Assembly: GCF_000687145.1 (NCBI RefSeq)
Contig: NZ_JMFG01000015.1
Span: 1 to 64,000, forward strand
Direction: 5' to 3'
Length of the DNA: 64,000 nt
Source of the DNA: Thermoanaerobaculum aquaticum
GTDB lineage: Bacteria; Acidobacteriota; Thermoanaerobaculia; Thermoanaerobaculales; Thermoanaerobaculaceae
Under the pieces are notes generated by a model, which saw nothing but the letters and a program-made list of their open reading frames with translations, searched no databases and was not told where the DNA came from. A program made the translations under genes and the position numbers. Positions 52,471-61,071 of this stretch are shown piece after piece. Each line of letters starts with the position of its first letter. Position 1 is the stretch's first letter.

Positions 52471-54015
52471 CTACCTGGACCCTATTTTAGACGGTTCTGC
52501 CGAGTTTCTCATCCACAGGCCCCGCTTGCGCACCTCTGAGGAGGGGATGCCCATCTCCTCCCGATACTTGGCAACCGTTCGCCGGGCAATCCTAATCCCT
52601 TGCCGGTTGAGCAAGCGGGCAATCCGGGCATCGGCCAGCGGCCGGGCGGGGTCCTCGTTTTCGATGAGCTCGCGGATCTTCTCCTTTACCGCCACCGAGG
52701 AAACATCGCCCTCCAGGGCGTGGCTTAAGCCCGAATGGAAGAAAAACTTAAAAGGAAAAACACCGCGGGGCGTGGCCATGTACTTGGCTTGCACCACCCG
52801 GCTTACGGTGCTCTCGTGCATGCCGATTTCGTCGGCCACGTCTTTCAAAACCATGGGCCGGAGGTACTGGATGCCGTGCTCCAAGAAAGCCTCCTGCCGC
52901 CGGACAATGGTTTCCGCCACCCGCAGGATGGTGCTGTGCCGTTGCTCCACCGCCCGCAAAAACCACAGCGCTTGTTTCATGCGCTCTCGCACAAACGCCT
53001 GCGTTTGCGGGTCAGCGGTGGGGTTTTGCAAAAGCTGCAGGTAGCGCGGCGAGAGGTGGACCTGTGGCAGGTTGTCATCCACCAGCTCCACCACCCAACG
53101 CCCCCCCACCTTCTTGACCACCACGTCCGGCTCGATGGCGGTGCTGCCGCTGGCCCCCACCAGCGCCCCGGGATGGGCCGGCAGCTTGCGCAGGACCTCC
53201 AGAGCCCGGCGGAGGCTCTCCAGGCTCACCCCAAGGTGCGCCGCCATGCCCTCCCAGTTCTGCTGCAGGAGCAGGCCGAACGCTTCCTTCACGATGGCCG
53301 TGGCCAGCCGTTCTTCCTCGGTGGGCTTAGCAATGCGTTCCAGCTGCAAAAGCAAGCATTCACGCAAATCGCGGGCCCCTACTCCCGCGGGATCGAGCAT
53401 CTGCACCCAGCGGAGGGCCTCCTCCAGCGTTTCAACGGACACACCCACCTGCGCCGCCAGGTCAGGCAAAGGGATGCGGAGGTAGCCGTCGTTTTCCAGG
53501 TTGCCAATGAGGAACTCGCAGAGCGGCGAAAGCTCAGGGGGAACCGGCAAAAGGCGCAGCTGGTCAATGAGGGCATCGGCTAGCGAGGGTTCGGGGTTGG
53601 GGAGGTTGAAAAGCGGGTCCAGCTCCTCCTCATCGAAGGAGGGATCCCCCAGGGGCGGGACATCGTGGAGGTCGTTGGCAAACAGCGCCGAGAGCTCCAC
53701 CTCCTCAAAGCTGGGAGCGGTTTCCGCCTCTTCGTTGCCGTCCCCGTTGGCCCGTTCGGGCGCCGGAAGCTCAGGGGTGGCGGGCTCTTCCGTCATTGCC
53801 GGCGCTCCCACCGCTTCCGCCGCGGCAACTTCCTCCTGCTCCTCTAGCTCCACATCTTCGGCCAGCTCTAAGAGGGGGTTGGCTTCCAACTCCTGGCGCA
53901 GCACCTGCTCCAGCTCGAGCCGCGTCAGCTGAAGGAGCTTGATGGCCTGCTGCAGTGCCGGTGTCATGAGAAGCTTTTGGGAAAGCTTCAGCGAGGGCTT
54001 TTGGTTCACCGGCAT
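52471..54015 (-). CDS. rpoN: RNA polymerase sigma-54 factor
   Basis: 514 residues. The N-terminal activator-interacting region is rich in Gln/Leu (LKLSQKLLMTPALQQAIKLLQLTRLELEQVLRQELEANPLLE). A long acidic region II (VELEEQEEVAAAEAVGAPAMTEEPATPELPAPERANGDGNEEAE) and the core-binding domain follow. Next is the HTH (VADEIGMHESTVSRVVQAKYMATPRGVFPFKFFF) and the RpoN box ARRTVAKYRE at 477-486. Directs transcription from -24/-12 promoters with AAA+ activators. None of those activators is in this window. Confidence 0.96.
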   Translation of the reverse strand: MPVNQKPSLKLSQKLLMTPALQQAIKLLQLTRLELEQVLRQELEANPLLELAEDVELEEQEEVAAAEAVGAPAMTEEPATPELPAPERANGDGNEEAETAPSFEEVELSALFANDLHDVPPLGDPSFDEEELDPLFNLPNPEPSLADALIDQLRLLPVPPELSPLCEFLIGNLENDGYLRIPLPDLAAQVGVSVETLEEALRWVQMLDPAGVGARDLRECLLLQLERIAKPTEEERLATAIVKEAFGLLLQQNWEGMAAHLGVSLESLRRALEVLRKLPAHPGALVGASGSTAIEPDVVVKKVGGRWVVELVDDNLPQVHLSPRYLQLLQNPTADPQTQAFVRERMKQALWFLRAVEQRHSTILRVAETIVRRQEAFLEHGIQYLRPMVLKDVADEIGMHESTVSRVVQAKYMATPRGVFPFKFFFHSGLSHALEGDVSSVAVKEKIRELIENEDPARPLADARIARLLNRQGIRIARRTVAKYREEMGIPSSEVRKRGLWMRNSAEPSKIGSR

Positions 54016-54018
54016 AGG

Positions 54019-54759
54019 CTACAGTTCAAACTCCTCTCCAAGGTAAACTTGCCTCACCAGCGGGTCGGAAGCCAGGCTCGCCGGATCCCCGCTTGCAAGA
54101 ACCTTGCCGTCTTTTATGATGGACGCGCGGTCGGTGATTTTCAAGGTGTCGCGAACGTTGTGGTCGGTAATGAGGATGCCAAACCCCTCCTTCTTGAGGT
54201 GGCGGATGAGGCGCTGCAGGTCCAAAACGGTGATGGGGTCAATGCCGGCAAAAGGCTCGTCCAACAGCAAAAAACGGGGCTGCGTCACCAGGGCGCGGGC
54301 GATCTCCAGCCTCCGGCGCTCCCCTCCCGAGAGGGTTTCCGCCGGCTGGAAGCGCACTTTTTCCAGGCCGAATTCGGCCAGCAGCTGGTTGACCCGGTCC
54401 TCCGCTTCACTCCAGCTCACCCCTAAAAGCTCCAAAACGCCAAAGAGGTTTTGCTCCACGGTGAGCTTGCGGAAAACCGAAGGCTCCTGGGGCAGGTAGG
54501 AAAGCCCCAGCCGCGCCCGCCGGTACATGGGCTCGTGGGTGATGTCCACGCCTCCCAACCGCACCTCGCCTCCATCGGGCCAAACCAAGCCCACCAGCAT
54601 GTAAAAGGTGGTGGTCTTGCCGGCGCCGTTGGGTCCCAAAAGCCCCACCACCTCGCCCGGGTGGAGATCGAGGCAGACCCCGTCCACCACCGTTCTGGCT
54701 CCGTACCGCTTGCAGAGCCCGCGAGCGATGAGGCTTCCGTTGGCTACTTCTGCGGTAAT
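54019..54759 (-). CDS. lptB: LPS export ABC transporter ATPase LptB, probable ATT start
   Basis: Walker [21 protein letters not shown], the LptB-typical [21 protein letters not shown], signature [16 protein letters not shown], Walker [21 protein letters not shown] and [11 protein letters not shown] are all present. The nearest conventional start (GTG 54690) falls inside the first conserved strand and would remove [14 protein letters not shown]. The in-frame ATT at 54759, 5 bp after AAGGAGG and overlapping the lptCA end by 16 bp, restores a family-length N-terminus (246 residues). No ATG, GTG or TTG lies in frame between. Energises LPS extraction with LptFG. Confidence 0.9.
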   Translation of the reverse strand: MTAEVANGSLIARGLCKRYGARTVVDGVCLDLHPGEVVGLLGPNGAGKTTTFYMLVGLVWPDGGEVRLGGVDITHEPMYRRARLGLSYLPQEPSVFRKLTVEQNLFGVLELLGVSWSEAEDRVNQLLAEFGLEKVRFQPAETLSGGERRRLEIARALVTQPRFLLLDEPFAGIDPITVLDLQRLIRHLKKEGFGILITDHNVRDTLKITDRASIIKDGKVLASGDPASLASDPLVRQVYLGEEFEL

Positions 54760-56693
54760 GGCGTCCTCCTTGCCGGCGTCTTGGCCGGTCCTTCGGGATG
54801 GTACAAGGTTTGCGAGGGCGTATCCACATCGCCGCCCACGTCCATGCTCCCCGTCTTGCGGTTCCAGGTGATGCGGGAAGCCTGCACGCGGTTGCCCGAG
54901 GGTTCCTCGGCAATGGCGGGTTGACCGGTGATCAGCAGGGTCTCGCTGCTGCCGTCGTAAACCGCCACATCACCGAAGATGCGGCGTCCGCTGGCCTTTT
55001 CCCGGATCACCACGTGCTCGCGGAACTCCCCCCGGAGGATTTCCCCCTTTTCCGTGAGGAAGGCCTGCAGCGTCTGGCTTTCGATGGTCCCCCGCTGGTC
55101 CAAAACCCGAACCCCTCCGGAAAAGAAAGCCTCCCCTTTGGCACGCATGTAGGTGAGCTGGGAGGCCTCGATGGTGCCTGCCACCTGCCCTTCGCCGGCA
55201 CTTTTGGAAAGGACCCTGCCGCGCGCCTGGAGGGTGGCGGCTTCCTCGTCGAGAAGCATCTCATCGGCACGGAGCACCTGGGCGTTTTGCCAAATGCGGG
55301 CATCCCCCAGGAGGGTGACCCGGTTGCTGCTGGCCACGGCGCCTTTGGCTTGGCTTGCGGCAAAACGCAGCTCCTGGGCTTGCCCTTGCTGCTTCACTGT
55401 GCCCTGCACGCCGCCGGAAGCCGTGAAGTTCCCCTGCTCGTCAAAGGCGATGCGCTGGCACACCCCGTAAAGTTCCCGGGAGGAAAACTCCACCTGCCGG
55501 TCAGCGGTGAGCTCACCGGGACCGTTGGGCAGCTTGGCCACCAGGGTATCGCCCCTGGCTTGCCCGGCGGCCTCCTCCAGGACGACATTGCCGTTCGCCC
55601 GCAGTTCCTGGGCCTGCCCTTCGGCAAAGGCCACCACCAGCCTTTCGGCGGAAAGCCGGGAGGGCTGCTCCCGGGGTCGCGAACGGAGGGCGCAGGCTAG
55701 CCCCAAACCCTCCAGCTTCTGCAAACCCTCCTGCGCTGCGACTCCTTCAAAACGCCAAGCTTGAAGCTCCCGTACCTCGCCACCGGGCAAGAGCACCCGC
55801 AGCCGGGCCCACCCGCTCTCGCTGGAGCTTTGCGCCACAAAGGCCCACGTCCCATCAATTTGGCGCTGGGCTTGGCTGTCACCCCACTGGCCTTCTACGG
55901 TTTCGCCGTTTTCCGTTTGCCCCACCACCGCCACCGGGCCTTGTAGCGCCAGCTTCTCAAGTGAACCGGTCTCGTCGTCCAAAAAGAGGGTTCCTCCCGG
56001 GGCTTCAAAGCGAAAGCTCTGCCGGAAGAGCATCACCCCTTTGGGAAACTCCACCGTCCCTTGCTTGCGCCGGTATTGGGCCATCGGCGCCAGGAGCGTC
56101 ACCCGCTGGCCGCCGTTTTCCTCGGCCACCAGACTCACGCCGTTTTCCACCGTGACCAGGTCCTCGGAAAGCGCGGAGGAAAGCGAGCCCGCCAAACCGC
56201 CCCATCCCACCCCTGCAAAGCTCACCGGCCCCCGGGAGCGCAGCAGCTGCTCGCCGCTTTCCAGGGAAAAACCCTGGGCTCGGGCCACCACCCCGTGCCC
56301 CAGGCTCAAAAGCGGATCCCCCTCCACCACCGCTTGGCTGGTGCGCTGGTGAAAGCGGGCCTTTTTGGCTACCAGGCCGTAAGCCACTTCCCCGCCCTGG
56401 AAAAACGTGAGATCCACGTCGGTGAGCTCCAGCCAGCCGGAGGCAAACTCCACCGACTCCTTGGCCGCCAGGCGGATGCTGGGGCTCACCCCCAGCGCGT
56501 AGGTAAAGACGAAGCCCTTTTGCACCCGCACCGGTTGTTCGGTTTGGTCGGTCGTGGGCGTCCGGGCGGGAGCTTCGGTGACCGGGGCCCGGCGTTGCCA
56601 CTGGCGGTAAATCAAAAGCCCAACGAGCAAGCCAAGCCAAACCCCCAGCAAGCTGGCGGTGACCGTTCGATAAAGGCGGGTGCGGGCTTTCAC
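54744..56693 (-). CDS. lptCA: Fused LptC-LptA-type LPS transport protein (OstA repeats)
   Basis: 649 residues, GTG start overlapping the accA stop (GTGA). A single N-terminal membrane anchor ([21 protein letters not shown]) is as in LptC. A Pro/Thr linker follows, then a long series of beta-jellyroll strands: an LptC-like part (residues 60-320) and OstA/LptA repeats to the end ([82 protein letters not shown]-type units, and [19 protein letters not shown]). E. coli LptC (about 190) and LptA (about 185) are separate, so this is a fusion with an extended slide. It would bridge the inner membrane complex and the outer membrane. Confidence 0.85.
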   Translation of the reverse strand: MKARTRLYRTVTASLLGVWLGLLVGLLIYRQWQRRAPVTEAPARTPTTDQTEQPVRVQKGFVFTYALGVSPSIRLAAKESVEFASGWLELTDVDLTFFQGGEVAYGLVAKKARFHQRTSQAVVEGDPLLSLGHGVVARAQGFSLESGEQLLRSRGPVSFAGVGWGGLAGSLSSALSEDLVTVENGVSLVAEENGGQRVTLLAPMAQYRRKQGTVEFPKGVMLFRQSFRFEAPGGTLFLDDETGSLEKLALQGPVAVVGQTENGETVEGQWGDSQAQRQIDGTWAFVAQSSSESGWARLRVLLPGGEVRELQAWRFEGVAAQEGLQKLEGLGLACALRSRPREQPSRLSAERLVVAFAEGQAQELRANGNVVLEEAAGQARGDTLVAKLPNGPGELTADRQVEFSSRELYGVCQRIAFDEQGNFTASGGVQGTVKQQGQAQELRFAASQAKGAVASSNRVTLLGDARIWQNAQVLRADEMLLDEEAATLQARGRVLSKSAGEGQVAGTIEASQLTYMRAKGEAFFSGGVRVLDQRGTIESQTLQAFLTEKGEILRGEFREHVVIREKASGRRIFGDVAVYDGSSETLLITGQPAIAEEPSGNRVQASRITWNRKTGSMDVGGDVDTPSQTLYHPEGPAKTPARRTPLPQK

Positions 56694-57649
56694 CGCTCGG
56701 CGAAGACTCCCAACGCCCGGAACCGCTGGTATCGCCGCTGGATCAGCTCTTTGGGCTTTAAGCGGGAAAGCTCGTGCAGGTGCTTGCGGATGGCTTGACC
56801 CACGGTGCGGATGGCCAGCTGCGGGGCCATGTGGGCGCCCCCCAGAGGTTCCGGCACCACCTCATCCACCACCCGGAAGCGCAGCAAATCCGTGGCGGTG
56901 AGCTTCAAGGCTTCGGCAGCTTGCTGCACCGCCGATTGGTCCTTCCACAGGATGGCGGCGCAGCCTTCCGGGGAGATCACCGAGTAAATGGCGTGCTCCA
57001 TCATCAGCACCCGGTTGCCCACGGCAATAGCCAACGCTCCCCCGGAGCCACCTTCCCCGGTGATCACCACCACGATGGGCACCTCCAGCATGGCCATGGC
57101 CCGCAGGTTGTAGGCGATGGCCTCAGCTTGCCCACGTTCTTCGGCATCAATCCCCGGGTAAGCGCCAGGGGTATCCACGAAGCACACGATGGGCCGCCCG
57201 AACTTGGCCGCCAGCTCCATCACCCGCAGGGCTTTGCGGTACCCCTCGGGCTTGGGCTGGCCGAAGTTGCGGTAAAGACGCTCCTTGGTGTCGCGCCCCT
57301 TTTGGTGCCCCACGATGGCCACCGATTCCCCATCCAGGCGGGCAAAACCGGCCACGATGGCGGGATCATCGGCAAATCGGCGATCCCCATGGAGCTCCAC
57401 CCAGTCGGTAAAAAGCCCCCGGATATAGTCCAGCGTGTACGGGCGCTCGGGGTGACGGGCAAGGAGGCACTTCTGCCATGGGGTGAGGTTGGCGGTAACC
57501 CGGCGCACCTCCTCCTCCAGCGCCTCCTTCACCGCAACCGCTTCCTCCCGGGCCTGGGTGGTCCCCAGGGATTCCAGCTCGGCCAAGCGAGCGCGCAGTT
57601 CCTCCACACGGGCTAAAAACGGCGGTACCGGCAAGCTCCCCATGGCCAT
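56690..57649 (-). CDS. accA: Acetyl-CoA carboxylase carboxyltransferase, alpha subunit
   Basis: 319 residues from ATG 57649 (a TTG ten codons upstream is less likely). The N-terminal coiled coil (RVEELRARLAELESLGTTQAREEAVAVKEALEEEVRRVTANLTPWQKCLLARHPERPYTLDYI) is followed by the biotin carboxyltransferase fold: ELHGDRRFADDPAIVAGFARLDGESVAIVGHQKGRDTKERLYRNFGQPKPEGYRKALRVMELAAKFGRPIVCFVDTPGAYPGIDAEERGQAEAIAYNLRAM and GEGGSGGALAIAVGNRVLMMEHAIYSVISPEGCAAILWK. First step of fatty acid synthesis with AccB, AccC and AccD. accD is not in the window. Confidence 0.96.
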   Translation of the reverse strand: MAMGSLPVPPFLARVEELRARLAELESLGTTQAREEAVAVKEALEEEVRRVTANLTPWQKCLLARHPERPYTLDYIRGLFTDWVELHGDRRFADDPAIVAGFARLDGESVAIVGHQKGRDTKERLYRNFGQPKPEGYRKALRVMELAAKFGRPIVCFVDTPGAYPGIDAEERGQAEAIAYNLRAMAMLEVPIVVVITGEGGSGGALAIAVGNRVLMMEHAIYSVISPEGCAAILWKDQSAVQQAAEALKLTATDLLRFRVVDEVVPEPLGGAHMAPQLAIRTVGQAIRKHLHELSRLKPKELIQRRYQRFRALGVFAER

Positions 57650-57721
57650 GAGGGTATCGCCTCGCCGCCCAATTGACAAGCGCTGCCGGGGCTTTACAGC
57701 AGGTGGAAAAGCTTTTTTGGG

Positions 57722-58462
57722 TTACCGGCGCTGAGCTTCCCGGACCAAGGTGTAAAGCCAGGAAGCGTGCGCGGCCCGTTCGGCAATGACCTGTCTGCGG
57801 GCGCGAAAGCGGGCGCTGTTGGTTTTCGGGTTGTCCCGGGTAGGGGCCGGGATGGTGGCCGCCAGGGCGGCGGCCTGGGCGGGGGTGAGGTCCCTGGCGG
57901 CACAGCCAAAGTAGGCCTGGGAAGCCGCTTCCGCCCCGAAAATCCCCGGGCCAAACTCGGCGATGTTCACGTAAAGCTCCAGTATTCGCCTCTTCCCCAG
58001 CTGCTTCTCCAAATGCCACGCCAGCCGCACCTCGGCGAGCTTGCGCGTGAGGCTGCGCTCTCGCGAAAGGAAGAGGTTTTTGGCCAGTTGCTGGGTAATG
58101 GTGGAGGCCCCCCGGAGCCTCCTTCCCTCAATCCACTGCTGAAAAGCCTCAGGCCAAGCGCTGAAGTCAACGCCATTGTGGTGAAAGAAGTTGATGTCTT
58201 CCCCCACGAGGATAGCGACCAAAAGATGGTCAGAGACCTGCTCTAAAGGCACGTAGGAAAAACGCAAGCTTCGTTTGATGCCCGCTTTTTCCCATACTTC
58301 CATCTGTCGGGCCGCGGCGGCCCAGGGCTTCCTGGGTGGGCCGGAGCGCCAGGGCGTCAGGTCGGGCAGCGGCGAAAGCACAAAAAAGAAAACCAAAACC
58401 AGGGCAACAGCAGCGAACAGGCCCAAGACCGCCCATCTGCCATAATGCCGCCGCCCTACCAT
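57722..58462 (-). CDS. mtgA: Monofunctional peptidoglycan glycosyltransferase
   Basis: 246 residues from ATG 58462, with TACAAT 6 bp upstream and no ribosome binding site. An N-terminal anchor (WAVLGLFAAVALVLVFFFVLSPLP) leads into a GT51 domain with the catalytic Glu in LVGEDINFFHHNGVDFSA and the second motif GASTITQQLAKNLFLS. RILELYVNIAEFGPGIFGAEAASQAYFG and LAATIPAPTRDNP follow. Polymerises lipid II into glycan strands. No transpeptidase domain, unlike the class A PBP encoded nearby. Confidence 0.93.
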   Translation of the reverse strand: MVGRRHYGRWAVLGLFAAVALVLVFFFVLSPLPDLTPWRSGPPRKPWAAAARQMEVWEKAGIKRSLRFSYVPLEQVSDHLLVAILVGEDINFFHHNGVDFSAWPEAFQQWIEGRRLRGASTITQQLAKNLFLSRERSLTRKLAEVRLAWHLEKQLGKRRILELYVNIAEFGPGIFGAEAASQAYFGCAARDLTPAQAAALAATIPAPTRDNPKTNSARFRARRQVIAERAAHASWLYTLVREAQRR

Positions 58463-58468
58463 AGCCCC

Positions 58469-58474
58469 ATTGTA
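58469..58474 (-). promoter_or_regulatory. Leaderless -10 box of mtgA
   Basis: TACAAT on the minus strand, 6 bp before the mtgA ATG. Only 29 bp separate mtgA from the divergent glycosyltransferase start. Confidence 0.5.
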
Positions 58475-58491
58475 GGGCGAAGGAGGTGCCG

Positions 58492-60084
58492 GTGCGGGCA
58501 AAAGCCCTCTACGTCTTTGCTTGCTTCGCTTTGGCCGTAGCTTTTTTCACCACGGTACCTTTCCGCGGCCTTTTCGAGCCCGACGAAAGCCGGTACGCCT
58601 TGGTGGCCCAAGGGATGCTTCAGGAGGGGCAATGGCTGGTGCCGCACCTGGAAGGGCGACCGTACACCCACAAGCCGCCGCTGTACCTCTGGCTGGTGGC
58701 CGCGTTGCGGGGCCTGGGGCTCCCCTGGACCGTGGCCGGCGTGTTGCCCTCCTTTGCTGCCGCGGCGGCGCTTTTGCTGCTCTTTCCCGGCCTGGGCCGG
58801 CGGTGGGGCCTGAATGCCGAGGAAAGCTACCTGGCCGCCGCCACGCTGGTGGCTTGCCCGCTTTTTGCCACCATGGCCTTGGCGGCACGCATGGACATGC
58901 TGCTGGCTCTGGCGTTGAGCGTGGCACTGGCCGCTGCCTGGAGCTTGCTCTTTGGTGAAAGCGATTCCCCGCGTTGGCGGTGGTTTTTCTGGCTTTCGGT
59001 GGCGGCCGGGGTGATGAGCAAAGGCCCGGTAACCCTGGCGCTTTTGGCGCTCACCTTGGTGCTGCTGGCAGCGGTGAACCGTGAGCCCCTGCCCTGGCGC
59101 CGGCTTTTTGCCGGTGGGGCGTGGGTGGCCGCTTTGGGCCTGCTGTTGGCGTGGTTTGTGCCGGCAGCTTTGAGCCAGGGACGGGCCTGGGTTGAGGAGA
59201 TCCTTGTCCGGCAATCCGCTGGCCGCATGGTGAAGAGCTTTGCCCACCGGGAGCCCTTTTACTTTCACTTGCTCACCTGGCCAGTGACGGGGTTCCCCGC
59301 ATCGCTTTTGGCCCTGGGCGCTGCCTTGGCCTTTTGGCGACGAAAAGAAGAGCCCGCACTGCGCTTTTGGGCTTCGGCGTTTCTGGCTATATTGCTGTTC
59401 TTCTCCGCGATTTCCGGAAAGCTCGTGGTTTACCTCCTGCCGCTGGTCCCGGTGGCTGCAGTGCTCAGCGTGCTGGCGCTCAGGCGCCAGAGCCGGTGGA
59501 TTTTGTGGGCGGTTTCCTTGGTGGCGCTGGTGGGTGTGGTTCTGGGGCTGGCGCTGGCCACCCTCCCCTACTGGCGAAACGAGCTGCCCCTGTCCCCGGC
59601 TTTATCGCTGCTTTTAGGCGGAATTTTTGCAGCGCTTTCGGCTTTCGCTGCGCTTTTGGCTTTCCGCGGTCAGTTGCGCCAGGCCTTTCACGTTTTGGTG
59701 GCTGCCGGCCTTTTCTTTACCCTGGCGGTTCTCCCGGTGGCCACCGATGCCCTGGACGCCCGCTTAAGCGTTCGTCCCATCGCCCGCCGCTTGGCGGCTT
59801 TGGTGGGTCCACAGGCACCCGGGCTGGTGTACCGGGAAACCCTTTCGGGCCTGCCGGTTTACGGCGAAAGACCCTTTTCCCGGCTGGAAAGCCCCGAGGC
59901 CCTGGCGGAAGCGCTGCAAAGCGGTGGAGCGGTGGTGATCACCCAAAAGGACTGGCAAAAGGTAAGCCCGACGCTAAACCTCGAAGCTCTCCAAATTGAG
60001 AGCTTCCCGTACCGCCGCTCGGCGCTTCTGCTGGTCTACCCGCGACAAGCTCTGGAAACCGGGAAGGAGCAGCAAGGACCGTAG
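58492..60084 (+). CDS. ArnT/PMT-type glycosyltransferase (GT39/GT83-like membrane enzyme)
   Basis: 530 residues from GTG 58492, 5 bp after GAAGGAGG. An earlier GTG overlaps the ribosome binding site. The first periplasmic loop carries FEPDESRYALVAQGML with the conserved Asp-Glu of lipid-linked sugar transferases. YTHKPPLYLWLVAA, a dozen transmembrane segments and a short soluble end follow. It uses a polyprenyl-phosphate sugar to modify lipid A, protein or glycan. The acceptor is unknown. Its 3' end overlaps the convergent glycosyltransferase gene by 111 bp. Confidence 0.88.
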   Translation: MRAKALYVFACFALAVAFFTTVPFRGLFEPDESRYALVAQGMLQEGQWLVPHLEGRPYTHKPPLYLWLVAALRGLGLPWTVAGVLPSFAAAAALLLLFPGLGRRWGLNAEESYLAAATLVACPLFATMALAARMDMLLALALSVALAAAWSLLFGESDSPRWRWFFWLSVAAGVMSKGPVTLALLALTLVLLAAVNREPLPWRRLFAGGAWVAALGLLLAWFVPAALSQGRAWVEEILVRQSAGRMVKSFAHREPFYFHLLTWPVTGFPASLLALGAALAFWRRKEEPALRFWASAFLAILLFFSAISGKLVVYLLPLVPVAAVLSVLALRRQSRWILWAVSLVALVGVVLGLALATLPYWRNELPLSPALSLLLGGIFAALSAFAALLAFRGQLRQAFHVLVAAGLFFTLAVLPVATDALDARLSVRPIARRLAALVGPQAPGLVYRETLSGLPVYGERPFSRLESPEALAEALQSGGAVVITQKDWQKVSPTLNLEALQIESFPYRRSALLLVYPRQALETGKEQQGP

Positions 60085-61071
60085 CCAGCCCACGTAGCGG
60101 GGGGCTAGAAGCGAAAGGTCGTAGAGGCTTTCCGCTCGGGCCCGGGCTTTTTGCCCCATGGCCGCGCGCAGCGACGGGTTTTCCAAAAGGCGCGTAAGAG
60201 CCTCTAACCACTCTTCGGGGGTTTTCGCCCAAAAGCCGGTCTCCCCGTGGACCACCACCTCGCGGTTGGCGCCCACCGGCGAGGCTACGCAGGGAAGCCC
60301 GGCGGCGGCGTACTGGATGCAGCGGTACCCGCCCTTCCCCTGGGTCCAGAGGTCGTCACTCAGGGGCGCCAGGCCCACGTGACAGCGGGCCAGGCTTTCC
60401 CCTTCGGTGGCCTCGCTCCAGGGCTCCAGCTCCACCGGAACCCCCGAAAGCGCAGGGAGGCGATCGGAAATGACCTTGAGGCGAAAGGGAAAACGACGGC
60501 TCAAGGCCTGCAGCACGCCCTCCAGGTCCTGCAGGTACCGGAGGTTCTTGCCCAGCCCGATCCAGCCCAGAATCACCTCCCCGTGGGCGTCTGGTTTGGC
60601 CAGCGGGTAGCGCCGCAAATCCACCGGCGTGGGGTAAACCACCGTAGATGCTCCCAGCGGGGCCACCTGCCGCGCGAGCTCATGGGAGCCCACCACCGTC
60701 AAAGCGCAGTTGCGCACCATGCGGGCAAAGCGGCGACGCCGCCACCACGCCTGATCCGGTGGCTCGCCGTGCCTTTTGGGCTTGCCGTACATCACCGCGT
60801 CGTCCACATCCAGCACCCACAGCGGGCACCAGCGGCGCACCAGCAGGTCTTCCCCCAAAAGCAGCTTGAGCTTGGAAAACAGCACCAGCTCCGATGAGCG
60901 AAAGGTAGCCGCAAGCCGCAGCACCCGCAGCCATTCCGGCCGCCGGGGCAGCACCACCGTGGACAGCTGCAAGCCCGCCGCCCCCGCAAAAGGTTCGAGG
61001 CTAGCCAGCCGCAAGCGGTAGGAGGGGGCTTTGGGGTTGGGAACGACGATGGTCACGCGCCTTAAGGCCAC
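59974..61071 (-). CDS. GT-B-fold glycosyltransferase (family 4-like)
   Basis: 365 residues from GTG 61071, preceded by AAGGAGGGG and overlapping the PBP stop by 10 bp. Rossmann-type halves: VTIVVPNPKAPSYRLRLASLEPFAGAAGLQLSTVVL, LWVLDVDDAVMYGKP, ALTVVGSHELARQVAPLGASTVVYPTPVDLRRY, then EVILGWIGLGKNLRYLQDLEGVLQAL and the donor-binding GLAPLSDDLWTQGKGGYRCIQYAAAGLPCVASPVGANREVVVHGETGFWAKTPEEWLEAL. A cytoplasmic sugar transferase for an envelope glycan. Donor and acceptor unknown. The last 37 codons lie antisense to the convergent gene. Confidence 0.87.
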   Translation of the reverse strand: MALRRVTIVVPNPKAPSYRLRLASLEPFAGAAGLQLSTVVLPRRPEWLRVLRLAATFRSSELVLFSKLKLLLGEDLLVRRWCPLWVLDVDDAVMYGKPKRHGEPPDQAWWRRRRFARMVRNCALTVVGSHELARQVAPLGASTVVYPTPVDLRRYPLAKPDAHGEVILGWIGLGKNLRYLQDLEGVLQALSRRFPFRLKVISDRLPALSGVPVELEPWSEATEGESLARCHVGLAPLSDDLWTQGKGGYRCIQYAAAGLPCVASPVGANREVVVHGETGFWAKTPEEWLEALTRLLENPSLRAAMGQKARARAESLYDLSLLAPRYVGWLRSLLLLPGFQSLSRVDQQKRRAAVREALNLESFEV

